In this document: in pieces, positions 41,874-51,223 of the stretch
How positions within the stretch are numbered: position 1 is the stretch's first letter
Layout: each line of letters opens with the position of its first letter
From: Planctomycetota bacterium
Lineage (GTDB): Bacteria > Planctomycetota > Phycisphaerae > Phycisphaerales > UBA1924
Length of the DNA: 64,000 nucleotides
Assembly: GCA_030950285.1 (NCBI GenBank)
Contig: JAUZRR010000009.1
Span: 62,001-126,000 of the forward strand
Reading direction: 5' to 3'
Position numbers and translations under genes: made by a program
The notes under the pieces: model-generated
Told to the model about the DNA's origin: nothing
The model's database searches: none
The model's input: the letters and a program-made list of their open reading frames with translations, nothing else

Positions 41874-42910
41874 GGGTTGTCGAGTGCCGAGAAATCGGGA
41901 GAGATCAGATCGCGCGCCTCGGTCGAGTCCATGGTGTCCGGCGTGATGAGCATGACGCCGGTGTCGATGCGGGGCTCTTGTTGCGCACCCCGCAGGTGTT
42001 CGACGGCTGCGCGCACGCCGAGCTCGCCCATGCGGATGGGGTTCTGCACGACCAGCGCGTCGATGTCGCGGTCGGCGAGCGCTTTGACGAGCCCCTCGCT
42101 GGCGTCGAAGCCGACGAAGCGGATGGTGCCCGCCATATCGCGCGAGCGGAGGGCGAGCAACATGCCGAAGGTTGCGCTCTCGTTGGGGCAGAAAATGCCG
42201 TCGAGGTTGTCGTAGGTAGTCAGGAGGTTCTCGGCTGCTTCCTGGGCGGTGGCGCGGGTTGCGCCGGCGTAGCGACCCGGGTCGATCAGCTCGATGCCCT
42301 CGGCTTCGGCGAGCGCGTCGACGAACCCCTGCTCGCGGAGTCGGGTACTGGCTGAGCCTTCCTGATAGCGGAGCAGCAGGACGCGGCCGGTGCCTTCGAG
42401 CAGCTCGACCATGTGCTGCCCGGCCATGCGGCCGCCCTGGTGGTTGTCGGTTGCGATAAACGAGACGTAATCGGTGCCGACCTCGGCGTTGAGCCCCGAG
42501 TCGATGATGACCACGGGGATGCCGGACCTGGTTGCAAGCCGGACCGGGGCGACCAGCGCGGTGTCGTCGAGCGGAGCCAGCACGATCGCGTCGTACCCGG
42601 CCGAGATGAGGTTTTCGACCAGCGCGACCTGCTGGGCGCGGTCGTCCTCGCGTTCCGGGCCGGTGAAGGTGACCTCGACGCCGCCGAGCGAGTGCTCGGC
42701 CCGCTTTGCCCCGGCGTGGACGCTCTTCCAGAAGTCGTGGGTGGTGCCTTTGGGGACGACCGCGATGCGCAAGGGGGCTGGGTCGGCCCCGTCGGCGGCG
42801 CTCGAGGGCTGGTCCGAGCCGTCGCGGCCGCAGGAACCGAGCAGGCCCGCCACCGAGGCAGCACAGAAAAGAGCGAAGATCGTGCGGCAGGTGTGGGTGG
42901 GTATGTGCAT
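41870..42910 (-). CDS. ribose-type sugar-binding lipoprotein
   Basis: A 346-residue periplasmic-type binding lipoprotein. The signal ends CAASVAGLLGSCG with the lipobox cysteine at about residue 27. The mature part is of the RbsB/LacI class: RIAVVPKGTTHDFWKSVHAGAKRA, GYDAIVLAPLDDTALV, GIPVVIIDSGL, ATDNHQGGRMAGQHM and IRFVGFDASEGLVKAL. It delivers a sugar to the coupled permease. The ATG at 42910 is chosen to give a normal signal length. The gene is divergent from a GH63-like hydrolase with 182 bases between, suggesting that sugar uptake and hydrolysis may be linked. Confidence 0.92.
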   Translation of the reverse strand: MHIPTHTCRTIFALFCAASVAGLLGSCGRDGSDQPSSAADGADPAPLRIAVVPKGTTHDFWKSVHAGAKRAEHSLGGVEVTFTGPEREDDRAQQVALVENLISAGYDAIVLAPLDDTALVAPVRLATRSGIPVVIIDSGLNAEVGTDYVSFIATDNHQGGRMAGQHMVELLEGTGRVLLLRYQEGSASTRLREQGFVDALAEAEGIELIDPGRYAGATRATAQEAAENLLTTYDNLDGIFCPNESATFGMLLALRSRDMAGTIRFVGFDASEGLVKALADRDIDALVVQNPIRMGELGVRAAVEHLRGAQQEPRIDTGVMLITPDTMDSTEARDLISPDFSALDNP

Positions 42911-43092
42911 GGGTGAAAGTCCTCGGCTGATGGTCTCGGGCGGCATGGTACCGCAGCAGCGGCCGAACGCAAAGGCGCGGACCCGGGGGCGCGACTGAGC
43001 CCCATCGCAACGGGCGCTACGGTTCTGCTGCCTCGCAGCGAACCCTGCGGCGTATCGAGCCGAGAAGAACGCCACCGCCCTGGAGCCCGCGC

Positions 43093-45849
43093 TTGCCGAA
43101 CCAGCCTCCACACTGCAACGAGACCAAACGTCTGCGCGAGGAGACCGACCGGGTCGCCGACTGGAAGCGTTGGGGGCCGTACCTGCCCGAGCGGCAGTGG
43201 GGCACGGTCCGTGAGGACTATTCAGACCACGGCAACTGCTGGCAGTACTTCCCGCACGAGCACGCCCGCAGTCGCGCGTATCGGTGGGGCGAGGACGGGC
43301 TGCTCGGGTGGTGCGACCGCCAGTGCCGATTGTGCTTTGCGGTCTCGCTGTGGAACGGCAAAGACGGCATCCTCAAGGAACGGCTGTTCGGGCTGACCAA
43401 CGACGAGGGCAACCACGGCGAGGACGTCAAAGAGGTCTACTTCTATCTCGACTCGACGCCGACGCACTCTTACGCCAAGGCGCTCTACCGCTATCCGCAG
43501 CGGGAGTTTCCTTACGACGACCTCGTCGCTGAGAATGGCAGACGCGGCAAAGACAAACCCGAGTACGAACTCACCGATACGGGCGTCTTCGAGGGCGACC
43601 GGTTCTTTGATGTTACGATCGAGTACGCCAAGGCGTCGGACAACGACACGCTCGTCGAGATCACGGTGCACAACCGCGGGCCGGACGCTGCCGACCTGCA
43701 CCTGCTGCCGACGGTCTGGTTTCGGAACACCTGGTCGTGGGGCGCGGTGCAGGACGACACGGCCGACAAGCCGGTGATGCGGCTGGACGCACCGGGGCGG
43801 GTGGTGTGTGAGCACAAGACACTCGGGCGGTTCGTCGCCGAGTTTGGACCCGGGCCGGCGACCGACGCGGGCGATGCAGCGGCAGACTCGCGCAGCACGG
43901 GCGGTGTGCCTCCCGAGATGCTGTTCACCGAGAACGAGACCAACTACGAGCGGATCTTCGGCTACGCCAGCGCGAGCCCTTATGTGAAGGATGCCTTTCA
44001 GCGACGGGTCATCGAAGGCGAATCCGACGCGGTGAATCCTGACAACCGGGGGACCAAAGCCGCCGCGTGGCACAGGCTGCGGGTCGAGGCGGGCAGCAGC
44101 GCGAGCGTGCGGGTGCGCATCAGGCCGGCCGAGGAATCGTCAGAGACGGACAGGCCGGACGCGGACGCTCTGGGCGCAGCGTTTGGCAACGTCATTGACG
44201 CCCGCCGCCGCGAGGCTGACGAGTTTTATGCGCACAAGATCGGCGACCACCACACCCCCGAGCAGCGTTCGATCAGCCGCCAGGCGTTTGCGGGATTGCT
44301 GTGGGCCAAGCAGTTCTATTATTATGTCGTCGAGGAATGGCTCGCGGGTGACCCCAACCAGCCCCAGCCGCCCGAGTCCCGCCGACGCGGGCGCAACCAC
44401 AACTGGACCCACCTGCACAGCCGCGACATCCTGAGCATCCCCGACACGTGGGAGTACCCGTGGTTCGCAGCCTGGGACACCGCGTTTCATATGGTCCCGA
44501 TGGCGCGGATCGACCCGGACTTTGCCAAACGGCAGCTCGTGCTCATGCTCCGCGAGTGGTACATGCACCCCAACGGGCAGATGCCCGCCTACGAGTTCGC
44601 GTTCGGCGATGTCAACCCGCCGGTTCATGCGTGGGCGTGCTGGCGGGTCTATCAACGCGAGCTGGCCGAGGGACGCGGCGACCGGCTCTTCCTCTCACGC
44701 ACGTTCCAGAAGCTGCTGCTCAACTTTACATGGTGGGTCAACCGCAAAGACCCGCTCGGCGAAAACGTCTTCAGCGGCGGGTTCCTCGGGCTCGACAACA
44801 TCGGGGTCTTTGACCGCTCCCAACCCCTCCCGATCGAGGGCAAGCTCGAACAGGCCGATGCGACCGCATGGATGGCGTTCTTCTGCGGCACCATGCTCTC
44901 GATGGCGATGGAGCTGGCGCTCGACAACCCCGCTTACGAAGACATGGCGTCCAAGTTCTTCGAGCACTTTGTGCACATCACCGACGCGATGAACACCCTC
45001 GGCGGCACCGGGCTGTGGGACGAACAGGACGGGTTCTACTACGACCGCATCCGCGTGGGTGACTCGGGTATGCCGATGCGCATCCGCTCGCTCGTGGGCA
45101 TCCTGCCGCTGATCGCGTGCGAGATTCTCGAAGAGCGGGCGATCAAACAACTCACCGGCTTTGCCAAACGCATGAACTGGTTCCTCGAAAACCGCAGCGA
45201 TCTGGCGCGACACACGACCTATATGGAACCCGACGGCCGACCCGAGCACGCCTACCGACTGCTCGCGCTGCCATCACGCGAACGCCTCGTGCGGATGCTC
45301 GGCTATCTGCTCGACGAAGCGGAGTTCCTCTCCCCCTTCGGCATCCGCTCGCTCTCGAAGATTCACGCCGACCAGCCGTTCATTCTGAGGATTGACGAAA
45401 AAGAGTTTCGTGTCGAGTACGCCCCCGGCGAGAGCCCCACCCAGATGTTCGGCGGCAACAGCAACTGGCGCGGCCCGATCTGGTTCCCCATCAACTACAT
45501 GATCGTCAAAGCACTCGAACGCTACCACCGGTTCTACGGCGACGACCTGAAGGTCGAGTGCCCCACCGGATCAGGAAACATGATGAACCTGTGGGACGTC
45601 TCGCAAGAGCTGCGACGCCGGCTTGCGAAACTCTTTGAGCAGAACGGCCATACCGAGCGCCCGTTCCTTGCCGGAGAGAAACCGTTTGTCGACGCGGCGG
45701 GCGAAGAGATGCTGTTCTTCCACGAGTTCTTTCACGGCGACACCGGCAAAGGACTCGGCGCGAGCCACCAGACCGGATGGACCTCGCTGGTCGCGTCGAT
45801 CCTCGCGGGGACAAACGTGATGAACAAGCCGCGGGCGGATGCGGAGTAG
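43093..45849 (+). CDS. GH63-like glycoside hydrolase
   Basis: A 918-residue cytoplasmic protein without a signal peptide. The N-terminal beta-sandwich (residues 1-270) is followed by an (alpha/alpha)6 barrel. Family hallmarks are WFAAWDTAFHMVPMA (catalytic acid Asp in WDTAF), NPPVHAWACWRVY, GGTGLWDEQDGFYYD, NWRGPIWFPINYMIV and HQTGWTSLV. This is the group of alpha-glucosidases and mannosylglycerate or glucosylglycerate hydrolases. The start is TTG at 43093 with GGAG eight bases upstream; the first in-frame ATG is far inside the conserved region. A substrate such as a compatible solute or oligosaccharide is inferred. Confidence 0.88.
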   Translation: MPNQPPHCNETKRLREETDRVADWKRWGPYLPERQWGTVREDYSDHGNCWQYFPHEHARSRAYRWGEDGLLGWCDRQCRLCFAVSLWNGKDGILKERLFGLTNDEGNHGEDVKEVYFYLDSTPTHSYAKALYRYPQREFPYDDLVAENGRRGKDKPEYELTDTGVFEGDRFFDVTIEYAKASDNDTLVEITVHNRGPDAADLHLLPTVWFRNTWSWGAVQDDTADKPVMRLDAPGRVVCEHKTLGRFVAEFGPGPATDAGDAAADSRSTGGVPPEMLFTENETNYERIFGYASASPYVKDAFQRRVIEGESDAVNPDNRGTKAAAWHRLRVEAGSSASVRVRIRPAEESSETDRPDADALGAAFGNVIDARRREADEFYAHKIGDHHTPEQRSISRQAFAGLLWAKQFYYYVVEEWLAGDPNQPQPPESRRRGRNHNWTHLHSRDILSIPDTWEYPWFAAWDTAFHMVPMARIDPDFAKRQLVLMLREWYMHPNGQMPAYEFAFGDVNPPVHAWACWRVYQRELAEGRGDRLFLSRTFQKLLLNFTWWVNRKDPLGENVFSGGFLGLDNIGVFDRSQPLPIEGKLEQADATAWMAFFCGTMLSMAMELALDNPAYEDMASKFFEHFVHITDAMNTLGGTGLWDEQDGFYYDRIRVGDSGMPMRIRSLVGILPLIACEILEERAIKQLTGFAKRMNWFLENRSDLARHTTYMEPDGRPEHAYRLLALPSRERLVRMLGYLLDEAEFLSPFGIRSLSKIHADQPFILRIDEKEFRVEYAPGESPTQMFGGNSNWRGPIWFPINYMIVKALERYHRFYGDDLKVECPTGSGNMMNLWDVSQELRRRLAKLFEQNGHTERPFLAGEKPFVDAAGEEMLFFHEFFHGDTGKGLGASHQTGWTSLVASILAGTNVMNKPRADAE

Positions 45850-45862
45850 AAGCCGATCGCTC

Positions 45863-45970
45863 CGTGGCACCGGCTTCCAGCCGGTGTGGTGCCGCGTGCC
45901 TGATTCAACACCGGCTGGAAGCCGGTGCCACGGGATGAAGCCGGTGCCACGGGATGAAGCCGGTGCCACG
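45863..45970. repeat. second inverted-repeat family (GTGGCACCGGCTTCCAGC core)
   Basis: CGTGGCACCGGCTTCCAGCC (from 45863) and its inverse GGCTGGAAGCCGGTGCCACG (ending 45932) are separated by about 25 bases. Two further tandem copies of GGATGAAGCCGGTGCCACG follow up to 45970. It lies between the converging ends of the GH63 and upp genes and can form hairpins for both transcripts. It is unrelated in sequence to R1-R7. Confidence 0.88.
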
Positions 45971-45975
45971 CGAGG

Positions 45976-46620
45976 TCAGTCTTCCACCGTGCCGTAGAGC
46001 CGATCGCCGGCGTCGCCGAGCCCGGGCAGGATGAACCCGCACGCACTGAGCTGCCGATCTACCGCAGCGGTGTAAATCACCACGTCAGGTTCGGCGTCGT
46101 GAATGCGGGCGATGCCTTCCGGTGCCGCGACCAGACACATGAGTCGAAGGTCGGTCGCGCCCGCCTCGCGGAGCATGCGCAACGCCGCGACAGCCGAGCC
46201 GCCGGTCGCGAGCATCGGATCGACCAGAATCACAGGCCCGGCGTCAAGATCGCTCGGCAGTTTGTTGAGGTAGGCTTTGGGCTCGAGCGTTTGCTCGTCG
46301 CGCGCCATGCCCAGGTGCCCGACGCGGGCCTCGGGCATCACGTCCATGACGCCCTCGGCCATCCCGAGCCCGGCGCGGAGGACGGGGACGACCGTGATCG
46401 TCCCGAGCAGGCGGGTGCCGGTCATGGTTTCGAGCGGCGTGTCGATTTCGACCGGCGCGTGGGGAAACTGCCTCGTCACCTCGTAGACCATCAGGCCGGC
46501 GATCTGTTTCATCAGGGCGCGGAACGCCCGCGAGCCGGTCGAACGCTCGCGGATCCACGTGAGCTTGTGCTGAATCAGCGGGTGGTCAAAGACGATGACG
46601 TTGGCGGGTGAATCGGGCAT
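45976..46620 (-). CDS. upp: uracil phosphoribosyltransferase
   Basis: A 214-residue salvage enzyme that joins uracil and PRPP to make UMP. Recognisable parts are HPLIQHKLTWIRERSTGS, VPVLRAGLGMAEG, the PRPP loop VDPMLATGGSA, VAAPEGIARI and the uracil-binding end GFILPGLGDAGDRLYG. The ATG at 46620 is preferred; an in-frame GTG one codon upstream is also possible. It is divergent from a cytosine deaminase gene only 59 bases away, so the pair forms a cytosine-to-UMP salvage module. Confidence 0.96.
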   Translation of the reverse strand: MPDSPANVIVFDHPLIQHKLTWIRERSTGSRAFRALMKQIAGLMVYEVTRQFPHAPVEIDTPLETMTGTRLLGTITVVPVLRAGLGMAEGVMDVMPEARVGHLGMARDEQTLEPKAYLNKLPSDLDAGPVILVDPMLATGGSAVAALRMLREAGATDLRLMCLVAAPEGIARIHDAEPDVVIYTAAVDRQLSACGFILPGLGDAGDRLYGTVED

Positions 46621-46679
46621 CACCGCATCGTATCAAGAACACCCGGGCACGATCGCATTGCCTGTGCTACAACATTCGT

Positions 46680-47180
46680 ATGACCGAAGCCGACCCAACC
46701 ATGCCGGAGCATTCCCACCCCGACCGCGCCGCGTTGGACCGGCTCGCTCTGGATGCCGCGATCGCCCAAGCCGAGAAATCCCGCGACGAGGGCGGTATCC
46801 CGATCGGGGCTGCGTTGGTCACGCCCGATGGTGTTGTCGTCGCGGCCGGGCACAACATGCGCGTGCAGGCGGGCGACCCGACCGCCCACGGCGAGATGAG
46901 TTGTATCCGTGCTGCCGGGCGGAGACGCGACTGGCACACGCTGACCATGGCAACAACGCTTTCTCCCTGTGCGATGTGCGCAGGAGCCGTGGTGTTGCAC
47001 CGGATCCCCCGCGTCGTGATCGGCGAGAGCCGCACGTTTCAAGGGCGCGAGGACTGGCTGCGCGACGCCGGGATCGAGGTTGTGGTCGTCGATGACGCGG
47101 GGTGTGTGGCGATGATGGAGCGGTTCATCGCCGAGCACCCGGAGCTGTGGAAGGAGGACATCGGGGTGCCGGGCCAGTGA
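46680..47180 (+). CDS. cytosine deaminase, fungal Fcy1-type zinc deaminase fold
   Basis: A 166-residue cytidine-deaminase-fold enzyme. Zinc ligands are His in AHGEMSC and the two cysteines in SPCAMCAG, with catalytic Glu in HGE. Several stretches match yeast cytosine deaminase: EGGIPIGAALV, GHNMRVQ, TLSPCAMCAGAVVLHRIPRVVIGE, EVVVVDD and the C-terminus WKEDIG. This C-terminal helix closes the active site in the fungal enzyme and is absent in tRNA adenosine deaminases, so cytosine to uracil is the best call. Bacterial cytosine deaminases are more often of the unrelated CodA type. Its divergent neighbour upp uses the product. Confidence 0.85.
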   Translation: MTEADPTMPEHSHPDRAALDRLALDAAIAQAEKSRDEGGIPIGAALVTPDGVVVAAGHNMRVQAGDPTAHGEMSCIRAAGRRRDWHTLTMATTLSPCAMCAGAVVLHRIPRVVIGESRTFQGREDWLRDAGIEVVVVDDAGCVAMMERFIAEHPELWKEDIGVPGQ

Positions 47181-47186
47181 ACGGCA

Positions 47187-48818
47187 CTACGCGCTGTCCA
47201 GCGCGAGACTCGCAACCGTGACATCGTCGTCGAGCGCGTCGGCGCCCGCGTGGGCCTGCACCTCGCGGAAGAGCCGTTCCACGTCCTCGGCCGCCGCGTT
47301 GCAGGGCTCGAGCGCCGCGATGGTGCGGGCCAGGCCGAACTCTTCACCCCCGCGCGAGCGCTGCTCGACCACACCATCCGAGAGCAGCACAATCCGCCCG
47401 CCCTCGCCGAGCATCAGCGTTTCATCGTGATAGGGTGCGTCAGGATCAACACCCAAAGGCAACCCGCCGACGGTCTGGAGCGGGGTCGGCGAGGCGTCGC
47501 GGGAGCTGCGCACAAGCCAGTGCCCGTGCCCGGCATCGACAAACCGGACCGTACGGCCGTCGGGCTCGATCACCGCGACCCACAACGAAATAAATCGCCC
47601 TCCCGGAAGCATCGGCGCGAGCTCAGGACCGATCTCATCAAGCGCCGCAGCCGGGCTCGCGGTCGAACGCAGCGCCGCGTTGAGCATCGTCTGCGTTGTC
47701 GCCATCAGCATCGCCGCACCGACACCCTTGCCCGCGACATCACCCAGATACACCCCGACGCGCCGGCCCTCGAGCGGCAGGATGTTGAACAGGTCGCCCG
47801 CGACGAACCGCCCGGGTTTCATGCGCACGCTATAGCCCACACTCCGGCAGCGCCCCTCGGCCGCGGGCATCAAGAGCCGCCTCGCTTCGGCTGCGGCGCT
47901 GACATCGCGCATGATCTCGGCGTTGAGCCGTTCGAGCGCGGCGCGGCGTTGGTTCGCCAGCGCAAGCCCTCCGATACGGCACAGCGCCTGGCAGAACGCC
48001 CCGGCGTCGGGCTCGACGATCGCGTCGTGCCGACGATCGTCGAGATAGAGATACGCATCCACCGCGTCGCCCAGCGCGATCGGTGCACAGATCGCCGCCT
48101 GGATACCCAGCCTGGCGATCGACTCGCCGTGATTGATCGGCCCGTCGTGGCTGAGCCTGGCGACCTGCCCGGAGCCCGCCGCCTCGATAAGGGTGCGCGA
48201 GAACGGCCGCTCTGCGAGCTGAAAGTCGCCAGCGGTCGCGAGCAGTTCGATCTCGTCGCCTACGAGCCTGAACACCGCAGCACGCGGGAAGCCGGTCCCC
48301 TCCCGAGCGGCCTGCGCCACCGCACGGGCGAGCGGTTCTTCGCTTGTTGCCGCGTATATCTGGGCTGCACAGTCGATCAGCAGGTCGAGCCGTCGCCGCG
48401 CGAGCGAGCGCAGTTCTCGCTCGGGCACCGCGTCCACCCGCTCGCCGGCTGCGAGAACGCCGGGCGATCCGCGCAGCGTGAGGCGCGTCGTGCCGGCCGA
48501 CGCACCGACCTGCGCGCGGAATGTCCACGGCCCGATCGAGAGCAGATCAAGATCGCTCAGCGGCGTGGGTGTGTCGGGCGCGATCGGCGTGCCGTTGATC
48601 GTGACCCCGGCGCGGCTGTGCAGATCGGTCACAAGCCACGTGCCACCGACATCGGCGAGCGTCGCATGGCGGCGCGAGACCGAAGGATCAGACAACTGCA
48701 CATCACACGTCACGCTGCGCCCGAGCACGAGCGTCGACCCCGGGGTCGCTTCCAGAGTCGCAACAGGAGGACCCTGGAGCGGCAAGAGCTTCAATGGCTG
48801 CGCGTTGGAGGATCGCAT
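47187..48818 (-). CDS. FHA-GAF-SpoIIE (PP2C-type) protein phosphatase
   Basis: A 543-residue cytoplasmic signalling protein. An FHA phosphothreonine-binding domain is at about 15-95 (LVLGRSVTCDVQLSDPSVSRRHA and TDLHSRAGVTING). A GAF domain follows at about 140-310. The SpoIIE/RsbU phosphatase domain is at about 330-540, with metal-site motifs AGDLFN, YLGDVAGKGVGAAMLMA, WVAVIEPDG, VLLSDGVVEQR and DDDVTVASL. This architecture usually counters Ser/Thr kinases or controls anti-sigma partner switches; no kinase or anti-sigma factor is adjacent. The ATG at 48818 directly precedes the FHA strand. Confidence 0.88.
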   Translation of the reverse strand: MRSSNAQPLKLLPLQGPPVATLEATPGSTLVLGRSVTCDVQLSDPSVSRRHATLADVGGTWLVTDLHSRAGVTINGTPIAPDTPTPLSDLDLLSIGPWTFRAQVGASAGTTRLTLRGSPGVLAAGERVDAVPERELRSLARRRLDLLIDCAAQIYAATSEEPLARAVAQAAREGTGFPRAAVFRLVGDEIELLATAGDFQLAERPFSRTLIEAAGSGQVARLSHDGPINHGESIARLGIQAAICAPIALGDAVDAYLYLDDRRHDAIVEPDAGAFCQALCRIGGLALANQRRAALERLNAEIMRDVSAAAEARRLLMPAAEGRCRSVGYSVRMKPGRFVAGDLFNILPLEGRRVGVYLGDVAGKGVGAAMLMATTQTMLNAALRSTASPAAALDEIGPELAPMLPGGRFISLWVAVIEPDGRTVRFVDAGHGHWLVRSSRDASPTPLQTVGGLPLGVDPDAPYHDETLMLGEGGRIVLLSDGVVEQRSRGGEEFGLARTIAALEPCNAAAEDVERLFREVQAHAGADALDDDVTVASLALDSA

Positions 48819-48855
48819 CGGTAAAGTCAGAGAACGCGAACGGTGCAAGCACGGA

Positions 48856-51006
48856 TCATCGGTTGTCCATCTCCCGCACCTCGCCGCAGCGGAGGACTGT
48901 TTCAAGGTAACGAACGTCGGCCGCGTCCGCGACGCCGTCGAAGTTCACATCGCTGGGTGAAGCGTGCATCGCGTAAAGATCCTCGACATCGAACGAGCCG
49001 TCGGCGGTGAGATCGAACGGGTGCCGGTCGTACACAAGCACGATCCGACCCAGCGCCGACGCGCCCGAAGACGACGTAACGCGGTAGGTCATCACGTCAA
49101 ACCCTGTCGCGCCGGGGTCCGGCGCGAGCAGACGGTACGGCCCGTCTGGGCCCGCAACAACACTCGCCTGCGCTGGCGCGTCGACGATCTCGAAACTGAT
49201 CGTCTCGGTCGAATCATCCACCAGATACGGGAGCATCACGAACACGTCCGCCGCGCCGCCAGCCCACACCGTGGAGTCGTAGACCGTGGGCAGCCCCCCC
49301 GCCGGAGTCCCTTCAACATACTCGATCGACACCTCGATGGGCGCAGAGCGCACGCGCATGCCGTCGGCAAACAGCGCCTCGGCGTGGACGCTCGACGACC
49401 CCGCACCGAGCTGCACACCGGCGACTTCCAGGGTTGCCTCGCACCCGGCCGCCGAAGCGAGCACGCGGTCGTGCTGCACCAGACGGACCTCGACCGGCGC
49501 CCCGCCAAAGCCGCCGGCAAGCGACCGCACGTCGAACACGAAGGTCGTGGAGAGATCGCCCGTCGTCGCCGAGACGCTCTCGATCTGGGCGGCACGCCCG
49601 AGGTTGTTGACGATGAGTTCGCTCTGCCACACGCCGAGCGATCGCACGGTCGAGGTGTCGTACCCGAACGCCCGCAGGTCGTGCCAGCCGTCCTCGAGCT
49701 GGGTCGTGTCGATCTCCAGCGGCGTGACAAACCCCGCGTCCACACGCCGGTTGTCCACAACAATCTCGTAGTCAAACACAAAGTTGCCCGGCTTACTGGT
49801 CTGCCCGCTCGGCGTGATCTCGATGACGCCCGAGACCGGGCCGGTCGGCGCGTCCTGGACGGTGACGGTCACCTCGTAATCAAACGCCCGGCACATCGGA
49901 TCGCCATAGATCAGCCCCTGGAACGGGGTGAAGTTGAGCGCACGGAAGATCGACTCGCCCATCGAGGCGCCCTGGTGGTAGTACGCCATCGAGCGGGCGT
50001 GCGTGAACTTGCCGGGATAGTTGCAGGGCTCTTCGACGGTGCCGTGCGAAGCGGTCGCCCCCGCGCGGATCCACTCGGAGATCTTCGTCTGGTTCACGTT
50101 GTCGAACATTGCGCCGTAGCTGGTCAGGTGGTCGGCGTATGACCCGGGGAGCAGCGTCATGTTCGCGCCGGGGATATCGAGCACCGCGGCGCCGGTCAGG
50201 ATACTCAGCACGTCGTCCTCGTTGCGTGGCATCTGGCGGAACTCGTGACTCGCGGTGCCCCCCTGCGAGGTGATCTGTGCCACCACGCTGGGGAACGCGT
50301 TGTGCCGAGGCCCGGAGCGGTTCTGGTCGTTGGTCTGGCAAAAATAGAACGTGCCCGCGGGTCTGGAAAAGTCGGCCGCGACCGAGCGGTCGATGTTGTC
50401 GAAAATCTCCTGCAGCGTGTTGCCCCGTTCCCCGGTGTACCCGAGCATCGCGCCCAGGTAGTACCGCCTCGCGTTGGGATCCGAGCTCGGGCTGCCCGCG
50501 AGATAGGTCTGCTCGCTGTCGAAACGCACCATGGTAAAGGTGTTGCGCGCGTAGCGGTTGTTGAAGTTCGAGTTGACCCCCGCGAGGATCTCGTCGGCCA
50601 CAAACGCGGTGGTGTACGCCCCCGAGATCGAGAACCGACGCACCGGCGAACAGCCGTCGCTGACGAGCCCCGGCGCATCGATATAGAACGGCGACCCGGG
50701 CATCAGCACGATGTAGTCCGCCTGGTTCCCGACACCCCGCTCGTCGATCAACGCCTGCAACGCGACGAGATTCCACGCGACAAACGCCTGGTAGTCATCA
50801 GCCCCGGGCGAAAAGTAGAGCACGTTCTCCGACGGCACATTCCGAGCGGCGCGGTAATAGTTCGCCGCGTACATCGACTCGGCGTTGAGCGGGTCGGCGA
50901 TGATGATGATGTTCTCGCCCGAGCCCCCCGCGGCCGCCTGCCCCGCAGCCGCTGCCAACATACACGCCGCCGATGCTGCGATCCCGAACCGTTTGCCCAT
51001 TGCCAT
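48856..51006 (-). CDS. secreted TIGR03790-like protein with C-terminal dockerin-like module
   Basis: A 716-residue secreted protein. Signal peptide FGIAASAACMLAAAAGQAAA. Residues 30-410 resemble the uncharacterised TIGR03790 family (IIIIADPLNAESMYAANYYRAARNVP, DYIVLMPGSPFYID, later ATASHGTVEEPCNYPGKF and FTPFQGLIYGDPMC). The region also looks reminiscent of a caspase-like fold with His in SHG and a downstream Cys, as in gingipain-type peptidases, but this is inference. Residues 410-670 are beta-sandwich repeats. The end carries two calcium-type loops (DLTADGSFDVEDLYAM and DVNFDGVADAADVRYLE). AAGGAGG precedes the ATG at 51006. Confidence 0.75.
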   Translation of the reverse strand: MAMGKRFGIAASAACMLAAAAGQAAAGGSGENIIIIADPLNAESMYAANYYRAARNVPSENVLYFSPGADDYQAFVAWNLVALQALIDERGVGNQADYIVLMPGSPFYIDAPGLVSDGCSPVRRFSISGAYTTAFVADEILAGVNSNFNNRYARNTFTMVRFDSEQTYLAGSPSSDPNARRYYLGAMLGYTGERGNTLQEIFDNIDRSVAADFSRPAGTFYFCQTNDQNRSGPRHNAFPSVVAQITSQGGTASHEFRQMPRNEDDVLSILTGAAVLDIPGANMTLLPGSYADHLTSYGAMFDNVNQTKISEWIRAGATASHGTVEEPCNYPGKFTHARSMAYYHQGASMGESIFRALNFTPFQGLIYGDPMCRAFDYEVTVTVQDAPTGPVSGVIEITPSGQTSKPGNFVFDYEIVVDNRRVDAGFVTPLEIDTTQLEDGWHDLRAFGYDTSTVRSLGVWQSELIVNNLGRAAQIESVSATTGDLSTTFVFDVRSLAGGFGGAPVEVRLVQHDRVLASAAGCEATLEVAGVQLGAGSSSVHAEALFADGMRVRSAPIEVSIEYVEGTPAGGLPTVYDSTVWAGGAADVFVMLPYLVDDSTETISFEIVDAPAQASVVAGPDGPYRLLAPDPGATGFDVMTYRVTSSSGASALGRIVLVYDRHPFDLTADGSFDVEDLYAMHASPSDVNFDGVADAADVRYLETVLRCGEVREMDNR

Positions 51007-51223
51007 GCCCGGCCTCCTTGTTCTCTCTTGGTTCTCGATTGCCTCGCGGTCTTGCGCGTTGCGTTCTCTCGCCACCATTCGCCGGGCGTTTCAATCCGCC
51101 CGGACCGACACCCCGCCCCAGTGTAGATCGGCTTGCCCAAGACCCCAAGCCAAACTTCGTCCGAGAACAGCGATCGGTTCTCCAGATTCGGCCTCACGCC
51201 ACCAGCGCGATGGTATCGAGCGG

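Noticed and set aside
45863-45970. CRISPR-like direct repeats after the GH63 gene
   Set aside because: The unit is an inverted pair plus two contiguous 19-base direct copies with no spacers.
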